Shown here piece by piece: positions 43,927 through 55,447 of a stretch of 64,000 nt of DNA; position 1 is the stretch's first letter, and each line of letters opens with the position of its first letter. Source of the stretch: Symsagittifera roscoffensis (taxonomy: Eukaryota > Xenacoelomorpha > Acoela > Convolutidae); contig NC_087065.1 in NCBI RefSeq assembly GCF_963678635.1, positions 43,337,430 to 43,401,429 of the forward strand, read 5' to 3'. Below the pieces are notes generated by a model. It was not told where the DNA came from, did no database searches, and saw nothing but the letters and a program-made list of their open reading frames with translations. The position numbers and the translations under genes are program-made.

Positions 43927-44073
43927 TCTGCCTGAAACCGTCTCCCCTTTATTGGACCGGGATCACTTGATCCAATCCACAAAAGGATCAGTCATCATTT
44001 TTCTTTGCTTTTCAGGTATGAATTTCCTAGAGCTATTACCTCGTTTTGGTATCCTTTACTTGTCTAGACTCAT
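43927..44073 (-). pseudogene. Upstream extension of gag (49 codons)
   Basis: The codons from ATG 44073 to gag's ATG at 43926 align codon for codon with 21106-20960 of copy 3. Main has two stops here (a TAA at the sixth codon and a TGA 13 codons before 43926), while copy 3 has only one, a TGA directly before its equivalent ATG. No stop is shared, so the ancestral gag probably began here. Alternatively the main copy starts at 43926. Confidence 0.6.
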
Positions 44074-44572
44074 TTTCTATTTGTCACTTATTAATGCCTA
44101 TACTTAACCCGATTGCTAGATACCTGATAGTTTTTTTAACAATAATAATGACACAACACAATAATTTTCACAAGATTCTATCAAATAGTGACCACGAATC
44201 CCTGTATGTTATCAGAGTACAGTTTGTATAAAATTTATTCACACTAACCAATTATCGGTGGTAAGATTTGAAAACTAGCACAATATGATGTTATCAGTCA
44301 ATTTAAAAGATAGTGTACTCACTACCCAATCAAGCACAGTTTATGTTGATTTAAAATAAAAAAAAAACAACAAAATATATATTTTTAATGTCAAACTATG
44401 AATACCTCTATGAAAAAAAATGTATGTGTGATGTACTCTTAGTCGGTCGCAGTACAATAGTCGAACCTGTCTTTTAAAGAAAAAGCTTTCCCTTCTCAGT
44501 GTTGCACCAAACAGACAAAACTTTGAAGGCAGTAATTTTCTCAAGTGGGCGGCTATTGCACCCACCGAGTAC
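44074..44572 (-). other. 5' leader of main element
   Basis: Untranslated region between the presumed inner LTR edge and the upstream gag ATG at 44073. It aligns with 21107-21434 of copy 3 except for an extra stretch of about 150 bp at 44308-44470 (A/T-rich, flanked by similar ttaaaaga/tttaaaga sequences) absent from copy 3. I could not match a primer-binding site to any tRNA 3' end with confidence; a conserved TGGGTGCAATAG on the minus strand just inside the presumed LTR edge is a weak candidate. Confidence 0.45.
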
Positions 44573-47489
44573 TGTGTTACCTATCTGCCTTCGGACTGCC
44601 CGAGCTAGACCTACTAAAATCCTCAGGGCAGTCACTTTTCCCAAAAACGTATTATGTTACAATCCACACCAATGAATCGCGCTCTTTTTAATGTAGACTT
44701 AGTGTCGCGAATATCCGAGTTCGGATCTGTTTTGTTTTGGTCTGGTTCTTATTGAAAGGCAAGTTACCAGTGCAGTCACTGATAGCTAGCTTGTGTGCTA
44801 ATAACCTAATACCTCTCACTTTTTAGTCTTTCTTTCGTCTACCTAAGTTCTTTAATAAAATAATACCCCTCCGGATTGACACAAATAGGACCCTTCCGGA
44901 CTGGCAGAATCTAGACCCCTCCGGATTGGGAAAAGTAGCTTTTCGGAGATTTCCTTCTTTCAACCTATACCCCTCCGGATACGTTCTCCGATGCAATTTT
45001 GCTCTTTCAATTAACTAGGAAGGGTATGCACTACTTTCCTAGACCCTTCCGGATTGAAGTTAAGCCTCTTATTTGACAATTCACACTAACGGTGAAGGGT
45101 CTTATCGCTCGCCTAACTTCGGCTCTCTTAAGCTTTTGCTGTGCCTCTAGCCTTCCCTTTTCGTCTAGAACAGCCTAAAGTTACTTTATTCAACCGCTAT
45201 TACCTTTTGTTAGGGGTATAGGGGCTTTTCTAAAAGATTTTTGTAAAACGTGAAGGGTGTACCCTTCCAAATTGAGGAATTTGCTAAAAACAATCTCAAA
45301 AAATTTTCACGCTTACTTTTCCGAAAAACTTTTGTCCCTATCAGTAAGCTCAGCTAATTTCTGATCTATTGGCACCAAGATCAACTCAATATGCCCAGTA
45401 GTTCCAAAGTTATTAACCAAAACGTCTTTTTCCTAAACTCAAAAATTTTTCTCTCTTATAGGTTCCGCCTAAGTTTTTCCGCAAATCAGGTCCTTTCGAC
45501 CTAAAAATTATTGATCCGAGCTTAGAAGGCCTATACTCTTCTAGTTCAATGCAAAAGACCCGATCTAAAACGCTTTAGTTGAAAAAATTTGCAAAAAACT
45601 ATGCTACCTGTACCCCTCCGGATTGATGAATCCACCAAATCAAACACGTTAAGTTCGATTACTCTGCAACCGGGAAGGCTTTCGGGTAGCGGATTTTAAA
45701 ACTTGTAGATTCACTAGTGGACGTTGTCCGAACAACTATTTTTACTGTTCTAACTCAAAAATTTCAAAAAATTTTCTGAATTTTTAGTGTTTCGGTTTCT
45801 CAAAAATCACGAAAATTCGGTTTTTTGGTTCCAAAATAGTTCCAACCACTTCCGAACTAAAATCAACCGGTTCTATCTATTATGGTAGTGCAATTACGAT
45901 GTAACACACTACTTTAGCGCTTTTTTTCGTTTCGAAAATTATCGATATCTCAAAAATCGCGACTTGTGGGGGGATCAAAATATCGCTATTTTGACCCTAA
46001 AAACCGGTCTGTTTTCGTTGTTTTTCACTGAAAACGATATAAGACTATTAATATAGGCTCTATAAGTAATAATAATAGTAATACTATATCCTTCCGGGTT
46101 TGTTTAATATCCGAATTAAGGTGCTTAACTCGGATATTCGCAGTTCGGTGAAGGGTCACTACAGTGCAGCACTGTCGAGCCTTCCACAGATTACTATCTT
46201 AACTTTTGTACCAAAAGGGAAACAAAACTTGTTAACGATACCCAACAGTCGATTGTTGTTGTCGTTGAGCCTCTTCTTGTTGCTCCTTGTACTGCTTGCC
46301 GGATCAGTCTTCTCCCAAGACCCTTCCGAATTGAGCGCAAATCAGCTGACCCTTCCGGATTGAGCGCAATTTATCATTAACGTGCTTAAATGCTCAAATA
46401 ACCCTACAGTACAAGCCTCACAAACGGGCTACAAAACTGATCGTAACGATCCTGACTGATACAAATGCCTGTAACAACAATATATCTATCAACAACAAAC
46501 GGGGGGGTCGGATCACATCTTGTCTGGGGGGATGATTTCTACTGATTTTTTACTTTTTTTACTGTTTTTGGTTTTTTCGGTTATTTTTTATGTTTTTTGT
46601 ATTTCTTGGGTACTATACTACTTTTTGTTTGGTTTTATATATATCTTTAAGTGTTTTTGGTCACGGACCATTCAGGAAATGACGGGACCGCGAATCCCCC
46701 CACCCTTCCTGGTTCGTGAATTTTCGGTCTTAACTAGGTTAAAAAACTATTCACGGTAATCCGGAAGGCTTCCGCGTTCCGAACTACCCTTCCGCCCCGG
46801 CGGTTTAGGCCTATTAAGGGCGTTAATGTGAGCATCCGCTCGGCGCGGAGTGCTCGTTAACGGTTCTGCCGGTCATGATGTTAAAAAGAATAACACCCAG
46901 GAGCGCCATAAAAACATCTATGTAACATTCGCTCGGAAGATACATATCGACGGAAGACAAAACTAAGTCTTAAGACGACTGGCTAACGTCTAAACAGAGC
47001 TTTGCATGCTTTTCACCGTCTCTACCAAGCCAGTACTTTTCGGTGGTCTTTCTAACATCGGGTCGACAAAAACGTTACTGCTTTCGGCTTCGGTCAAAAC
47101 ACTCAAATTAACTAGATTACATGCAGAAACAGTGAGCTCATGGCTGGGTCTCAGTATCCCTAGACCACGAGGTCACTCCTAAAAACAGGGCTACTACTTA
47201 TTATATTACTATTGTTTTTGTTCAGTAGATAAAAATCATCATCTCCATCGAAGATGGATCAACCCTTTCCCCCAACTCCTAGCTTCTCATCTTTATCAAA
47301 ATGAATCTGGATATCAATTAAATTCAAGTCAGGACCTGACAGGAAGCTAAAAGTTTACGTAACAGGATAAAAGTTTCAGTTCCTTTACCCTTCCGGATTG
47401 ATGAATCCGCTGGATCAAGCTCGTTAATCCTGATTTCCCCTTAATCCGGAAGGCCGTCTTTCACCCTTCACCGTTGTCTGCAACGGCCC

Positions 47490-47519
47490 TGCAACTATTG
47501 TAGCAGTACAATAGTTGCA
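47490..47519. other. Perfect 13-bp hairpin in LTR U3 (right)
   Basis: Second copy of the 13-bp inverted repeat with a four-base spacer, identical to that at 25483-25512, again preceded by a small CCGTTG/CAACGG hairpin. Confidence 0.8.
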
Positions 47520-47966
47520 ACTCGGAGTGTTCTCTGTTACTCTGTAACTCGCTGTCGTTTTTCAATCTCAATTCCGTAGTTGTTGTTAGCGCAGCTAATG
47601 TTGTTCTTGTGTTTTTCTTTTACTTCTTTGCCAAAATGGCCGTTTCTGACGTTTCTCAGAAATGTTACGTCATCACTTCGAATTTTTAAAATTTTAAAAT
47701 ACCAGAATATTCTAGCCCTCACCGTTTGGCCAATCGTTCCAATAACGTTCTTAATTCTTAATAATCATCAATCCGGAAGGCTCGCTGCTAAAAATTCGAA
47801 TTCTGCAGAGATTGCATTTTTCACATTCTGGTCGAATGTCACAAGAATTTACAAATTGCACGAAATTACTTTTATCCACGTCATATCGACTCACTGCAGA
47901 ATATAAATGGCATCATACTACACTACTATAGCCTTCCAAATTCTTTCACTAATCTGCACTTTGAGG

Positions 47967-48491
47967 CAGGGATTTCAATACAATATCAATATATTGAGCT
48001 CAATATCAATATCTTCCATTCAATATCAATATCAATATCAAATAGGATAAAATTTCAATATGAATATCAATATCAATATCTAAAAGCTCAATATCTCAAT
48101 ATTATCACTATTTTAAGATACCAGAGACCAAATTCAATATTGAATTTCGAAATATATAATTAAATTTGTTTAGTTTTTTTTGCAATTTATATGTTTTTTG
48201 TTTAATTTGTTTAATTTTAATGCTTGAGTGAATTGAGTTGTTTGTTTGACTGTTTGACTTAGTTCATGTAGGCTCTTTCACATTTCAGAAACTTTTTATC
48301 AACATTTGTTTTATGTGTATGTGTTAAAACGTCACGTTTCAAGCAATGATACAAAATCCGTTTTTCTCAATATCTACAAAAAATTCAATATCAATATCAA
48401 TATCTAGCCTTCAATATCTCAATATTAAAAAATCAATATTGACATCGTCTCGATATTCAATATCTGATCATTCAATATATTGCAATCCCCG
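47967..48491. mobile_element. hAT-type non-autonomous insertion (MITE) with CAATAT-rich interior
   Basis: The 525-bp segment interrupts the right LTR. It is flanked by exact 8-bp direct repeats CTTTGAGG (47959-47966 and 48492-48499). Uninterrupted LTR copies near 2843 and 26028 have this site only once (TTTTGAGG and CATTGAGG). The ends are imperfect inverted repeats: CAGGGATTTCAAT on the left, and CGGGGATTGCAAT as the reverse complement of the right end. An 8-bp target duplication and CAGGG-type ends are the hAT superfamily signature. The interior is made largely of AATATC/CAATAT repeats around a T-rich non-repetitive core (about 48150-48360). No transposase is encoded. Confidence 0.85.
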
Positions 48492-49151
48492 CTTTGAGGA
48501 TATGACCTAAGATAAAACATTTTTTCTAACTTCCAACGTCAATGCCCTGATTTAAAACTTTTTCTCCTAGGTTTTAAAAGGTGTTAGTTTGCAGGACAGT
48601 CCTGCCAACCAACAAGCTAAAATTATACTACTATGCTTCTTCCCTTCGGAAATTTTAGTTGTTATTGGTCCTGAATATTGAAATTAAGGAACTCTGTGGT
48701 TAGAAAGAACAATGAAACAATCTCCCTCTTCAAGAAATTACCCAAGCTTTTCATGTCACCACAAAGTGATCAGTTGCCCTTGTTGATTAAAAACAATCAT
48801 GCAGTCCAGAATATGTAAATATACTCTTTACCCAAGCCTTTCTAAATAAATAGTAAGTGTCTCTAGAGCCACTAACTAAAATCAAAATACAAGTTTATAA
48901 ATGCAACATATTCTTTAATGTTCAAAACTCAACTAAAATGTTTTCTTTCAGTTTCAATTACAACTTGGTTGCTTAGTTTCTCACTTGAGTTTTCACACAA
49001 AACAATTCTGAGTTTTAACTTCTTCTCTTTCGTCACTTCTTTGTTTCTTCTTTTTTCGTCGTTTAGAAGTTCTAAATTCTTCTAATTTCGTTTATTTTTG
49101 CATCTTGTTCTTCGGCCATTTGTCAATGCTCCATCTCCTCCTCCTGCGACA

Positions 49152-49974
49152 TCAAAGTTGGACGCCAGAAACTATTAAGGCGGAGAGTTTCAAATGCCTT
49201 CGTGGCTTTTCGATACAACGCAGCTAGATATATTTCTGAAGTTAAAGAAGTTGACCTCGACCAGGAATTACTCAACTATAGCAGCAATTAGCCGCAGTAT
49301 TTGTTAACTTTTTGTGTTTATCTTTTTAGGTGATGAATACAAATATTGAATACCAGATTGCATGACCATGTGCTAAATACATCAAGATGCTAGAGTAATG
49401 GCCATAGGCGACCATATCGTAGTAATAACCATTTGGCTTTACTGTTGAGCTTGAAGTTGTTATGCATTGTAAATTTTCAGATTCAATGTTGCGAGCGAAG
49501 TTCAAAAAATTATTGGAACCGGAAAATGAGGAGAAGTCAAGTCCTTTTCTAGCGAAGTGCAAGTGGCCAACGTAGCATGCATCCACAAAAATCAATCAGG
49601 TTATAGCACATTTTAAATCTTTTCCGTTGAAAATTCCGCATAGAAGAGACTAATCATCTGCAAATTTTTGGCGAGAGAATTAAAGTGTATAATTCAGCTA
49701 ATAAGAACCGTGCGGCAAACGACACGGTGACTTAGCTCAGTTCAGTTTAAAAATTTCGAGTTCATTCATATAAATTGGCAAGTTAATGTGTTAGTATCAG
49801 AAAGTTTCAGTGTTTTTACAGCCAATGAGGTCAAAATGAAAATTAATTTCGGATAATGGGCGTGAAAATAAATCAGCCTGACACAGGTATTTTCAGAAAC
49901 AAATGTCAAAACTTGCAGACTTTCTCTTCTCATTAAAATTTTTTTTTTTTGCGGTATCTAAGCATAGTTTTTTT
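49152..49974. other. Flanking DNA, nothing recognised
   Basis: AT-rich sequence directly outside the element's right LTR. The first bases (TCAAAG or ATCAAAG) would hold a target duplication if the matching left flank were known. No credible gene is seen; an 89-codon minus-strand frame at 49326-49595 has no recognisable motif. Confidence 0.4.
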
Positions 49975-50835
49975 TGTGGCCTTGTATGTTTTTTTTTGGT
50001 AAATTGGATTTTTTGCGAGGCGTTTTGACTTCGAATTTCTTTGATAGTTCAAATCAAATTGGGCTAGTGTTATGAAGTTTTCGTTGAGCTAGTTTGATGA
50101 GAAAGTCGGCTAGTTGCCTTTTTTGGATCACGTTCGAATCAAATATTCATTGAAATTTTTCTTTTTATCTGTTGGCAATGTTTCACTCATACGATTAGGA
50201 AGCATGTTGGAAACTGGTAGAAGGATTTTTCAAGTCCTAAATTTTGTTACTGCTGAACTCCTCGGCTCACTTTAATAGTATATCCAGCTCCGGCTATTTT
50301 TTTTGCGCTTTAAGCATAGATGTAACGTCCATGCTTGGGGCGTCAAAGGTCGTGGTTTCGGTTGTGACCAGACGCCGATTTTGTTTTCAAATCGATAATG
50401 ATTTACTTCGAGCAAGTATTTGGCGTACTATCGGTTTTCGTTTTTTTTGGTCTGCTAACTTTCGAAAGCTTGAAATTTTTCTGATTCACGCAATTATTTC
50501 TGTCAATTGAAAAGTGTTTTGATTAATTTCCCCTTTTTGTCAATTAAGCTGATCTGATTTTGTATACTTTACGGGAATTGTTATATAGTAGATGTTTTGC
50601 AGCTGTTTTTTTTTCACGCACGAGGGAATTAATTCACTATCAGAGGGCTGCCGGGCCCGAGTATAGTGATTAAATTTCCCGCGTGCATGAAAAAAAAGCT
50701 GCAAAAATGCTTCCGTCAACGGAAAATTTATGTGTTCATGTTTGTTTTTCTCATGCTAAAACAATTGTTCTCTCACTTTAAAACATGTTTTCAACCTCCA
50801 CAGTGCTTTTGCAAGCGTGCATGAAAAAATTTATT
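49975..50835. repeat. Tandem duplication, unit 1
   Basis: It aligns with 51017-51875 at an offset of about 1,042 bp (shared landmarks: gtaaattggatttt, gaagcatgttggaa, the TTTGATAGT/TTAATAGT...CCAGCT block, and the hairpin). The copies have diverged moderately with small indels. No coding motif; the 88-codon frame within it is not conserved in the second unit. Confidence 0.75.
50599..50702. repeat. Long imperfect hairpin in unit 1
   Basis: Arms of about 40 bp: GCAGCTG, a T-run, CACGCACGAGGGAATTAAT and CACTAT, against the near reverse complement after a loop of about 20 bp (GC-rich CCGGGCCC). The same structure is in the second unit. The shape is that of a foldback MITE or a structured element; no target duplication is apparent. 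Confidence 0.75.
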
Positions 50836-51016
50836 ATTATCCTTTTGTGTGTTTCATGAGGTCTTGAAAAATGCTTTTCAAGTTTTTTTACAGCTGAAAA
50901 TTTTGTGCGTCTGAGTCTACAAAAATATCTACAAGGTCTATAAAAAATTTTTGTCCGAGTTTCAGCTTTGTAAAATTTTTTTGAATCGTTGTTACTTGCT
51001 AGGCTTTGTGACAATT

Positions 51017-51875
51017 TTTATGGTCTTGTGGTTTGTTTTTGTTTTGTAAATTGGATTTTTCGCGGTGCGTTTTGACTTTGGAATTCTTTGATAGATCTTA
51101 TCAAGTTGAGCTGGTTTTATGAAATTCTAATGTGGCTAGTTTTATGAAAAAGTAGGCTAAATTCTTTTTCCTCTTTCGAATCAAAAGTTCATCGAAATTT
51201 TTCTTCATTTTTGTTCGCAATGTGTCACTCAAGCGATTAGGAAGCATGTTGGAAGCGGGCAGAACCATTTTTCTTGTTTTAAATTTTGTCACAGTAGTCT
51301 TCTACTGAATTCCTCGGCTTACTTTGATAGTATATCCAGCTGCGGCTTTTTTGCACGTCGAGCGTGGAGGTACCCTCCATGCTTGGGGCGACAAAAGTCG
51401 TGGTTTCGACCAGACGCCGATTTTGTTTACAAATTGATAATGAATCTCTTCGAGCAACTATTTGGCGTATTATCGTTTTTTTTGTCTGCCGATTTTCGAA
51501 ACCTTTTGATTTTTTTTTATTCAAGCTATTATTTCTGTCACTGAAAAGCGCTTTGATTTACTCTTGCTTTTTGTCAATTAAGTGCATCTGATATTGTATA
51601 TTTTTGCGGGAATTGTTCAGTAGTAGGAGTCTTGCAGCTGTTTTTTTTCCATGCAAGAGGGAATTAATTCACTATCAAAGGGCCGTCAGGCCCCAGTATG
51701 GGGAATTAATTTCGAGAGTGCGTGAAAAAGTACTTGCGAAAAGGCTTTAGTCAACAAAAATATGTGTGTTCATGCTTGTTTTTCACATGCTAAAACCGTT
51801 GTTTTCTCACTTTGAAATATGTTTACACGACACCTCCACAGTGCATTTGCTAGCATGAATGTAAAGAATTTTTCA
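51017..51875. repeat. Tandem duplication, unit 2
   Basis: Second unit, aligned with 49975-50835. It retains the hairpin at 51634-51737 with more mismatches. Nothing coding is recognised. Confidence 0.75.
51634..51737. repeat. Long imperfect hairpin in unit 2
   Basis: Counterpart of 50599-50702; the arms are shorter and less perfect (GAATTAATTC against GGGAATTAATTTC) but the GC-rich centre persists. Confidence 0.65.
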
Positions 51876-52418
51876 CGCCAATTCAACGCAAGCGGCAGAA
51901 TAACTAGTATCGTTCATTCAACAAATCTTTTGTATTTGTTTCCAATGTGTAGATTCGCCATTATGTAGAATTAAAATATCTGTTCAGAAGTACTTGTCTT
52001 CTCGGATTAAAATGTGAATTTATTCATGCGATCTAAAGTTAATCTCAAACTCAATGATAATTTTTCGAAGTTGAGAAAGCATCAGAAAAATTAATGGGTC
52101 AGGTAACAGAAAAACTGTTTTTTTTTTCTTCAGCAGATTTTATCAGTTTTTTGAAGGTTTTTACGTTTTAGTTGGTTTTCTATAGAGTTCGTAGTTGGTG
52201 ATGATTTCTCGAACATTTAGTTGAAGAAAGGTATTTTAATCGTTTGAGTGATACAAACGGCTCCACGTCTATCATATATTTAAATGCGACTGTCTATCTC
52301 CCCTTGTTTAATATATACCATATGTCTCCTGGTTAAGCTTTCAGAAATGAACAAAATTTTGCACGTTTAAGCTCTCTGGTATATTGCAGTGCTTTCGGAA
52401 TATTTCAGCGCAAGTCAA

Positions 52419-52890
52419 GAGAAGGCGAGGAGAAGCAAGGCAGGAGAGGGCGAGGAGCAGAAAGGCAGGGGAAGAGCTGCAAGGCAGGGGAAGAGCTGCA
52501 AGGCAGGGCGAGGAGCAGCAAGGCAGGGCATGGGAGGAGCAGCAAGGCAGAGCAGGGCGAGGAGCAGCAAGGCAGGGCGAGGAGCAACAAGGCAGGGCGA
52601 AGGGTGTCAAAGCAGCGCAGGGCGAGGAGCAGCAAGGAAGGGCAGGGCGAGGAGCAGCAAAAAAGGGCAGGGCGAGGAGCAGCAAGGCAGGGTAGGGCAG
52701 CGCAAAGCTATGGCGCGCAGGGCGAGGAGTGGCACGGCAGGTTAGGGCAGAGTAAGGCTGGAGGAGCAGAAGAAGTTAGGGCAGCGTAAGGCAGGGAAGG
52801 GCGAGGAGGGACAAGGCAGGGTGGGGTAGCGCGATGAAGGTCAAGATAAAGCCAGGCAGGGCAGGACGAGGAGGTGCAGGGCAGGATAGT
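52419..52890. repeat. Purine-rich GGCAGGGCGAGGAGCAGCAA minisatellite
   Basis: About 470 bp of tandem, imperfect repeats with a unit of about 20 bp made of GCAAGGCAGGG and CGAGGAGCA, on the plus strand almost free of T. It is far richer in G than the surrounding AT-rich DNA. Long open frames exist on both strands in several phases, which is a consequence of composition and not evidence for a gene. Confidence 0.88.
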
Positions 52891-55447
52891 TTTTAGCGGT
52901 GACCCTCAATTGCTCCTCGCTTGATTAAGCAGTGTGAAGCGCAACTTTGAATTCTCGCATCTGTTTTTTGCCGCTTTTGGTCCTTTATTTTGCCGCTTTT
53001 TGTCTAATTGTTTATTTTCCACATAATTGCATCTTTATATTAGAGGAGATTATTTGTCCTTTTTTTCAGTGTTCCTGTATCCTCAGATCTTTTGGCTGCA
53101 AATGCATATCTTCCAAATATCCGAAAACAAAGTTTTCAAAGATAGAAGGGACGTAAAACATGAATCATCTAATTTGGGGAAAATCGCAGGGATTCTTCAT
53201 CGTTTTAATTATTTTAAAAAATTCTGGTCACAAAAGCTTCATTATTACTAGGGCAAGGTTCGTTACTTAAAGTTTTTGATTTTTGATCTGGAAGGTTGAG
53301 GAGCAACTACTTTTTTAAGTTGGGTGATTTCTTCAATTAGTTACTGCAAATATCGTTTACATGCTTCTTGTCAGAAGATACCTTTTCAGAACGTATGTGA
53401 GTAAAAATAAACGAAAAAAATTGTTGTCTAAAACGAACTTAATCAATCGTTCTGTTGGTTATTACTTTAACGCTTGATTTAAGCGAATTGGTTGCTGGTA
53501 AATTGTTCAATGTTTTAGTTAGGAGGTTTCGCAAAGAAGAAGCAGAACAGTATTTATCTGTGCTTCTTTTGTATTGTTCTTTAACAATTCTTGACTGTTA
53601 GCTTCTGAGATTTCAACCTGATCTAGGCGAAACGCTCCGGAGTTTTGCGTAGTTTCGCGGTACTGCTAAAAGATAAACTACCAGCGGCGTTCTATTCTTA
53701 AAGACGGGTATTGAAATCAATAATTATTTGGTGCTAGGATTGTCGTCCTTAGCAACTGAAAACTTCAGATTGTGCTTCAGGAACAAGACGCGTACTCTTA
53801 CCACAGTGCTTGTGATACTTTCTGAGGAGCCTTTTCTCCAAAGCTAGGGTATAAAAATTTATTTTTGAATTAGCTCAAACAGAGCTGGTTCTTACGAGCA
53901 ATGCGGATCTTTATTTTAGCTGAAGATCCCTTGAAGAAGTTCAGGTCATCTGAAGGAGGATGATTATGTCAGGACAGATGGACACAGTTGCAGATTTGAC
54001 ATGAAACTCAAAAATTATTTGTGTCCTAGGTGTATATATAAAACTAATGCTGATGATTAATTAAAACGTTTGTAAATGTCTGTTTATTTAACGGTATGGC
54101 GAAAGTACGCATAGTCTGTCGTGAAAATTGATCCGTGAATTCAGCAAGGGCTTACTCCAAAATTTTTAGAATAAAATAATGACCAAAGAGCGGGACTGAC
54201 AGTAGGCCGGCCAGTGGGCTCTGGATTCTGAAAATTCGAGGTAACTTCAGCTTAATTGTTTTCAGTCGCCATGGTATCTTGTTGCCGAGTAAATGATATT
54301 GTCGTAGTGGTATGGTCCATGGCCGTTGCATGGACTGAAATTATGTTAAGCTACAGTGCTTATTCAAAATTACCAAACAATTTAGCAAAACTGGAAACTT
54401 GAAGCAAGTTTTTCTCAACTTGAACCTTATTTTGACACTAAATAAAGAGAACCAAAATTGCAAAGAATTTTATCAGAATTAAGACAAGGCGAATTGTTTG
54501 AAAAAACTTGGGCCAAAATTTCTATCTTAAATTGACACAATTTTGACTCAATTTGTTTGATCTACGGTATAGCTTCTAGTAGCTATCACGCCATACGAGG
54601 CTTGTCAGACATCGCCGACAAAACGAATGATGAACTGACAAAGCTAGCAATTTGAGAGTCCTATACTGAGATACTGAGAAAAAAAGCCACCGGAATACGC
54701 CAGAATATCACGGACACTCTAGACTGTGCGTGCTTACGTTTTCTGAAGTGGGCAACCAACAGCAAGCTTGGCATGAGAGATATGCCCGTCAAAGTACATG
54801 AATTTGTAGATTTATTCATAGGGCTCAATTGGTATTCAGTTTTTGATTGTTTCCAATCGCGGTGTATGGATGAATTGGTATAAGTGATGCACATAGGTAT
54901 GCCCCACGCACCGCTAATTTTATCAAGCCAGTCAAAATCTCTAGTGTTGATTTTTTGATGCATTTCCAGTTTCTGCCGAAAAGTCAAAAAATGTGCCCAA
55001 GTTCAGCCCACCAAATGACAACGAAGCAGGAGCGAATGAGAGAACTGGTGCATTCCCACTAATGCTGGATGAATTACCCAGATTTTGTCAAGAGTCGAAC
55101 ATTTTAGGAAAACGATTTCACGTGGTCCCAAATCTAACTCTGGTCAAATCCGGACGTTTCAAAAGGAAAACAAGTAAATTTTTAGAATCGCGCTGTTTCA
55201 TTTCTAAAAAACAACTACGCATGAACCAGTGTCAATAAATAATTTTTCAAGTTTTGAGAAATCGAGAGCAAATCAGCTACATGCACGCTTTACTGGCTTG
55301 CCCCATTGACAAGAATCATCCAGATGTCTCCTTTAAAGGCTTTCGCAAAAGTTCACGGGTCTCCAAGCATCCTCTGGCCTGCTAAAACGCACTTAAAAGA
55401 AGAAAAACAGATAGAAGTCCATTTAAATTGATTGAGAGGAACTCATT
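52891..55447. other. AT-rich region, nothing recognised
   Basis: Several short frames (for example 53027-53251, 54661-54987 on the minus strand, 54993-55238) have no family features that I recognise. No tRNA or repeat with clear ends is visible. Confidence 0.4.

Larger units (their letters stand above)
21435..49151 (-). mobile_element. Giant Ty3/Gypsy LTR retrotransposon (main copy)
   Basis: The unit runs on the minus strand: 5' LTR on the right (about 44.6-49.15 kb), interior 26.67-44.57 kb, 3' LTR on the left (about 21.4-26.67 kb). Seen directly: the two flanking regions align along their length and both end near the same junction (49151 and 26670). The interior carries gag, protease, RT, RNase H and integrase in the Ty3/Gypsy order (integrase after RNase H, with a GPF module). 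Unusual: total length near 27 kb, LTRs near 4 kb, a macrodomain after integrase, and a second reading frame of more than 7 kb with an SGNH hydrolase. The left LTR also serves the decayed copy to its left, so the two form an LTR-interior-LTR-interior array. The inner LTR edge and primer-binding site are not securely placed; I use TG at 44573 and 21435 because the minus strand ends in CA there. Confidence 0.88.
44573..49151 (-). mobile_element. 5' LTR of the main element (right LTR)
   Basis: It aligns with 21435-26670. The outer edge is defined by three copies: the homology stops after a shared gcgaca at 49151, at the equivalent position 26670, and at about 3499 in copy 2. On the minus strand this gives an LTR beginning TGTCGC. 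Beyond 49151 the sequence is unrelated. Without the 525-bp insertion and its duplicated target the LTR is about 4.05 kb. It contains many copies of a TCCGGATTG-type motif and a strong hairpin (47490-47519). The inner edge is only approximate: both LTRs abut the same interior sequence, so comparison cannot place it. No convincing TATA box or polyadenylation site was fixed. Confidence 0.75.

Noticed and set aside
43950-43985. Primer-binding site close to gag (ATCCAATCCA-like tRNA 3' end)
   Set aside because: It lies within the codon-aligned upstream extension of gag and differs between copies; the stem does not resemble a T arm.
47967-48491. Simple microsatellite expansion instead of a transposon
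   Set aside because: An exact 8-bp target duplication and inverted hAT-like ends, with empty sites in other LTR copies, show an insertion.
49725-49745. TAGCTCAGTTCAG resembling a tRNA A box
   Set aside because: No matching B box or cloverleaf follows; a chance match in AT-rich DNA.
52341-52745. Long overlapping open frames on both strands in the GGCAGGGCGAGG repeat
   Set aside because: They are a by-product of repeat composition (few T, so few stops in any frame) and encode only low-complexity Ala/Gln/Arg or Leu/Pro/Cys strings.
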